Below are positions 9,075 to 12,319 of a DNA stretch of 12,319 nt, one piece after another. Source of the DNA: Acanthamoeba lenticulata (Eukaryota > Discosea > Longamoebia > Acanthamoebidae). The notes under the pieces are model-generated. The model was not told where the DNA came from, did not search any database, and saw only the letters and a program-made list of their open reading frames with translations. Location of the stretch: contig NAVB01000341.1 of NCBI GenBank assembly GCA_002179805.1, forward strand, positions 1 to 12,319, written 5' to 3'. Position 1 is the first letter of the stretch, and every line of letters begins with the position of its first letter. The translations under genes and the position numbers were made by a program.

Positions 9075-10147
9075 ATGGAGAGAGAAGTGGGCGTGGAGGA
9101 CTTGATGGTGGAGTTGGTCAGCTTCATCTTCCAGTTTGTGCCGTCAGAGACCCTCCCCGCCTGCCGTTCCGTGAGCCGCGCTTGGAAAAACGCACTCCAG
9201 CTTCTTCCCCTTCTCCTTGGCCTGGACCAGCCGCCACGCGCCATGACCGCCGACTCGCTCATTATGCACTTGGAGTGGCCAGCAAGGGTTGGTTGTCTCT
9301 GCTCCAGTGGGCGCATGCCAATGGCTGCCCGTTTAGACCGGAGCTCTATAGCGAGGCAGCCAGGAGAGGCCATTTGGAGATGCTCAAGTGGTTGCACGCC
9401 AACGGCTGTCCATGGAACGAACAGACTTGCCTCAACCCGGCCCTTGGCGGCCATCTTGATGAACTCCAGTGGGTGCGTGACAACGGCTGCCCGTGGGACG
9501 ACGGCATATGTGTCCAAGCGGCCAAAGGGGGCCACTTGGAGGTGCTCCAGTGGGCGCGCGCCAATGGGTGCTCGTGGGACAAATGGACCTGCTATTACGC
9601 AGCCGGACAAGGCCACCTGGAAGTGGTCCAGTGGGCTCGGGCCAATGGCTGTCCCTGGGACCGGGATGTCTGTGCCGTGGCAGCAAAGGGAGGCCATCTC
9701 GACGTGCTCCAGTGGGCGCGCACCAACGGCTGCCCTTGGGACCGGGAAACCTGTGCTCAGGCGGCCAGGGGAGGCCATCTGGTCATGCTCCAGTGGGCGC
9801 ACGCGAACGGCTGCCCGTGGGACGTGTGGACCTGCGCCTATGCGGCCAGGGGAGGTCATCTGGATGTGCTCCAGTGGGCGCATGTCAACGGCTGCCCGTG
9901 GGACGTGCATACCTGCTGTGAAGCAGCCAGGGGCGGTCATCTCGAGCTTCTCCAGTGGGCGCGAGCCAACGGCTGCCCATGGGACGAGAGAGCTTGTGCC
10001 GAGGCGGCCCAGGGAGGCTACCTGGCCGTGCTCCAGTGGTTGCGCCAAAACGGCTGCCCGTGGGACAAGTGGACTTTCGACTGTGCGACCAGGAAAGGCC
10101 ATCTTGACCTGCTGCGGTGGGCGCGTGCCAACGGCTGCCCTCAATAA
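9075..10147 (+). CDS. F-box-like / ankyrin-type repeat protein, frame unresolved between the two parts
   Basis: The N-terminus from ATG 9075 reads like an F-box: LMVELVSFIFQFVPSETLPACRSVSRAW. F-boxes usually bind Skp1 of a ubiquitin ligase, with the repeats choosing the target. The repeats (9287-10144) are in another frame: eleven 27-residue units of GHLxxLQWARANGCPWDxxTCxxAAxG, the first and last degenerate, ending at TAA 10145-10147. A GT-AG intron 9171-9286 (donor GTGAGC, acceptor GCAAG) joins the two parts in phase and gives 318 residues, but removes the VSRAW part of the F-box. Intron 9166-9230 also closes the phase, with a poor donor (GTTCCG). Otherwise a one-base frameshift, true or from sequencing, lies between about 9190 and 9290. 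Such genes are abundant in Acanthamoeba and in pandoraviruses. AATAAA overlaps the stop codon. Confidence 0.75.
9287..10144 (+). repeat. Eleven-copy 81-bp tandem repeat encoding ankyrin-like units
   Basis: Unit starts fall exactly every 81 bp: 9287, 9368, 9449, 9530, 9611, 9692, 9773, 9854, 9935, 10016, 10097, the last shortened by the stop codon. The core of each unit, around CTCCAGTGGGCGC and AACGGCTGCCC, is conserved at the DNA level, while the codons after CCGTGGGAC vary most. No indel breaks the register. Confidence 0.92.
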
Positions 10148-10148
10148 A
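10143..10148 (+). terminator. AATAAA poly(A) signal overlapping the stop codon of the repeat gene
   Basis: The canonical hexamer spans the last sense codon and the TAA stop (CAA TAA A). More A-rich sequence with AATAAA-like words follows to about 10190. The 93-bp gap to the convergent ORF at 10241 fits a very short 3' UTR. Confidence 0.5.
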
Positions 10149-10240
10149 GAAAAATCAAATTAAAAAAATGAAATAAAAGCAAAATAAATAGTTCGTGCTA
10201 TGTGACAACAAAAAATGTACACCAATTTGCTGCGCCAAGG

Positions 10241-10540
10241 TCAGTTGATGCCGGACCGCGTCGCGGTGAGCCGCGTGCGCTGCTCATCGTCATCATCATC
10301 GCCATCGTCAAAGCTGCCGCTCGTCCTTCTTCGGTAGGTGCCCGAGTCGGTGATCGCCAAGCCGTCGTCGGTCGGGAGCTGGAGGTAGGGAGTGAGCGAC
10401 GCCGCGCTGTCCATCCCCGAGAACTCGGCCACCACGGGCTCGTTGTCGAGCGTGAGGTGGTTAAAAAGGCGTTTAAACAGCACGAGGTCAGCGTCTTTAA
10501 GAGCGGGCTCCCTTAGCCACGACTGAACGACACCAATCAT
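10241..10540 (-). CDS. Small hypothetical ORF with acidic tail
   Basis: 99 codons from the first ATG (10540-10538) to the stop at 10241, with no intron needed. The first half (WLREPALKDADLVLFKRLF) looks like an amphipathic helix; the second half is polar and ends with an acidic run (FDDGDDDDDEQ). The frame stays open further upstream without an ATG. I recognise no family. It lies 54 bp after the kelch stop on the same strand and overlaps, in another frame, a possible alternative last exon of the kelch gene. It could be a real small gene, a further kelch-gene product, or chance coding in GC-rich DNA. Confidence 0.4.
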   Translation of the reverse strand: MIGVVQSWLREPALKDADLVLFKRLFNHLTLDNEPVVAEFSGMDSAASLTPYLQLPTDDGLAITDSGTYRRRTSGSFDDGDDDDDEQRTRLTATRSGIN

Positions 10541-10594
10541 AAAACTCTTCTTCTTCTTCCTCTTCAACGAACAGGCGTTTGTTTATCTTTTCGA

Positions 10595-12319
10595 CTACTG
10601 GAGGCAACACTTGCCGCCCTTGGCCTGCTGCCCGCCAGCGCTGCTGAACGGCGGTTTCTGCGTATTTGGGTGTCTGTCATGAGACGCAGCGCGTGCAACA
10701 TACACACACGAACTGGGCGCTCGAGCAAGGGCAAGTACCAGGGAGACCATGCCGATGCGGCGGTGCGAAGGCTGGGGGTCCTCCGTGGCGCCGAACCACA
10801 CCTGCAGCCGCTGGCCCACGAACGTCATCTTGTGCCAGTTCAGCCCCACGGGCGTCCCTGCGCACGCCCTTTGCGTCATTCATGTCGACCCTCAACGATA
10901 GAGTCAAAGGGCCGAACCGAGGACCCGCGGGCGGTGCCACGTGAGGGCGTCGGTGTTGAACACGAGGAAGTCGGCCCCGCGCCGTCGCGAGTCCACCGGG
11001 TGCGTCGCCTCGGCCTCGCTGGCCGCGGGGCCGACGCGCTGGCCGCCGTAAAAGACGATGTGGTTGCCCACCACCACGGCGTCGTGGCTCTCCATGCGCT
11101 CGGGCTCGGGGAGGCCGCCGGGCCGGGCCGCCAGCCGCTCGATCCGCAGCGTCTCTGCCGACGTGCGTCCGTCAGCGCCAATCCGGCAGCGCCACGTCAG
11201 CACACCACGCACCGGTGTCGAGGCGGTACATGTCGCGGTACATGTGGAAGGCGACGTCGTCCCCTCCGTAGAGGAAGATGTAGCGCCCCACGAGCGAGGC
11301 CGTGTGGCAGCCCATCGGCGGCGGGACGTCGCCCCGCATCTCGCCCACGCGCCACGTTCGGGTCTCTGCTCCAGCGCGTGAGTTGGCTCGCGCGCGCGCG
11401 TGTGTGTGCGGGTGGAAGCAAAGGACGCGCGGGCACGCACCGGTGTCAAAGATATGGAGGTCGTTGAAGTTGCTGTCGTGGCTCCACCCGCCAAAGACAA
11501 ACAGGCGGCGGCCCACGGCCGTCACCGTGTGCGTCCATCGGGGCTCCGGCGGCTGGCCGGCCGCGGCCTCCACCTCGGACCAATGCTGGTGCACTGCGGC
11601 CGTCGCGACTGTGAGCCCGCGTGTGTTCGTGTGCGGCGCGTGTGTGCGGCGAGCGCGTGTGCGGTGCGTGTGTGCGGCGCACCCGAGTCAAAGACCCACA
11701 GGTCGTTGAACAGCTCGTTCTCGTCGTCGCCGCCGAAAACGTACAGGTAGCGATCGTCCACGACTGAGCGCACGCGCGTGTGTGCGGCGAGCGTGTGTGC
11801 GGCGCGTGTGTGCGGCGTGAGTGCGCAAAAAACACGCGCGCGTGTGTGCGGGTGGGCACGCACCAGCAGCGTTGGCAAAGATGCGGCCCTCGGGCCATTG
11901 GCGTAATATGGTGAGGCGATGGCCCGCGGGCCGCAGCATGACGCCCTTGACCTTCTTGCCCTGTTTATTTATTTATTTATTTTTATTAATAAATGTAAAT
12001 ATTAATTTAATTATTTGATATAAGGGGGAGAGGAAGGACCTCACGTACGTGGGAGAGCGAGTAGATGGCGAGGTCTCGGCTGGCCTCAGCCTCGCCAACG
12101 CGTCCACCAAACACGTAGACGTAGTCGTCGATGACGCCCAGCGCGCACTGGTCCGTCTGGGCCTGGTTCAAGGGGTCCGCAACCGTCTTCCACGACAACG
12201 CCACTTCAAAATCAAATAAATTAATAAATAGGTTATAAAAATATAAAAATAATAATAAAAAAGAGTTGAAGCGCACCTTCGTGGTCCCAGTAGCGGTCAA
12301 AGCGATGCTTGAAAGCATA
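10595..12319 (-). CDS. Kelch-repeat beta-propeller protein, 5' end outside window, C-terminal CaaX-like box
   Basis: Nine exons in the window: 12319-12277, 12203-12049, 11960-11864, 11763-11683, 11608-11441, 11365-11213, 11154-10918, 10857-10739, 10657-10595. They sum to 1116 nt (371 residues plus stop) and every junction is GT-AG (AAG acceptor at 12204) and in phase. Kelch blades are marked by YVYVFGG, YLYVFGG, LFVFGG, IFLYGG, IVFYGG and a weaker VWFGA, each followed by an aromatic strand such as RTWRVGEM or LTWHRPRV: about six blades, a protein-interaction propeller. Typical linker phrases are FNDLHIFDT and MYRDMYRLDT. The C-terminus is Gly/Gln-rich and ends GGKCCLQ, fitting a CaaX box with Gln last, which in known systems favours farnesylation and membrane attachment. 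The N-terminal part is missing (window edge), so another domain may precede the propeller. Confidence 0.9.
11640..11817 (+). repeat. Repeated 12-mer GTGTGTGCGGCG in two neighbouring kelch introns
   Basis: Perfect copies lie at 11640-11651, 11668-11679, 11778-11789, 11793-11804 and 11806-11817. The first two are in intron 11609-11682 and the last three in intron 11764-11863; the 81-nt exon between them has none. On the coding strand they read CGCCGCACACAC. A related (CA/CG)-rich stretch is in intron 11366-11440. Confidence 0.85.
11962..11987 (+). repeat. TTTA tetranucleotide run in a kelch intron
   Basis: Several TTTA units lie just inside the acceptor end of intron 12048-11961. On the coding strand this reads ATAAATAAATAAAC before the acceptor AACAG, so the acceptor is preceded by A-rich, not pyrimidine-rich, sequence. 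Confidence 0.75.

Noticed and set aside
9275..9282. GTGGCCAG as an 8-nt intron fixing the frame break
   Set aside because: The length would restore the frame but is far too short to be spliced.
9014..10144. 376-codon minus-strand open frame opposite the repeat gene
   Set aside because: Its periodicity is the mirror of the 81-bp plus-strand repeat. The plus-strand reading gives the known GHLxxLQWARANGCPWD unit, so the antisense is a by-product.
9287..10144. Tandem array considered as a CRISPR or minisatellite
   Set aside because: The 81-bp units are in a continuous coding frame with codon-position variation, and the organism is eukaryotic.
9300..10163. Continuation of the F-box frame through the repeat region
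   Set aside because: It stays open only because the repeat lacks stops in that frame; the product is Ser/Arg/Gly-rich without the conserved ankyrin-like pattern.

Overview
The window is nuclear DNA of a unicellular eukaryote, most likely an amoebozoan of the Acanthamoeba type. Coding exons are GC-rich and split by many short GT-AG introns (about 58-127 nt). The gene content fits: a kelch protein, a dual-specificity phosphatase, an M28 peptidase, a TDP2-like phosphodiesterase, and an F-box protein with 27-residue GHLxxLQWARANGCPWD repeats of the kind common in amoebae and their giant viruses. The organism assignment is inference. There is no bacterial operon, CRISPR array, rRNA or tRNA gene that I can see.

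Layout: (1) 1-1473, minus: 3'-truncated (by the window edge) DDE-type transposase gene with one intron, in strikingly AT-rich DNA, so probably a DNA transposon or a relic of one. (2) 1638-3283, minus: six-exon gene for a two-helix membrane protein with a long Pro/Gln-rich tail. (3) 3517-5610, plus: seven-exon M28 metallopeptidase with all metal ligands intact. (4) 5622-6420, minus: dual-specificity phosphatase, tail-to-tail with the peptidase at only 11 bp. (5) 6542-7100, minus: small four-helix membrane protein. (6) 7156-8984, minus: TDP2-like phosphodiesterase in about ten or eleven exons with the full catalytic tetrad. (7) 9075-10147, plus: F-box-like N-terminus plus eleven 81-bp ankyrin-like repeats, with an unresolved frame break between them. 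(8) 10241-10540, minus: small hypothetical ORF. (9) 10595-12319, minus: kelch-propeller gene, 5' end outside the window, ending in a possible farnesylation box.

I rebuilt the exons by hand by matching splice phases and protein motifs. The peptidase and kelch models sum to exact codon multiples and are the most secure. First exons of the minus-strand genes are less certain. The genes have no obvious shared pathway: this looks like an ordinary compact protist gene neighbourhood with one mobile element beside it. The most interesting points are the possible alternative 3' splice sites in the kelch gene that would switch its C-terminus between a CaaX box and an acidic tail, the reciprocal 3' overlap of the peptidase and phosphatase genes, the intron-bearing zinc-finger transposase, and the F-box/repeat frame break.
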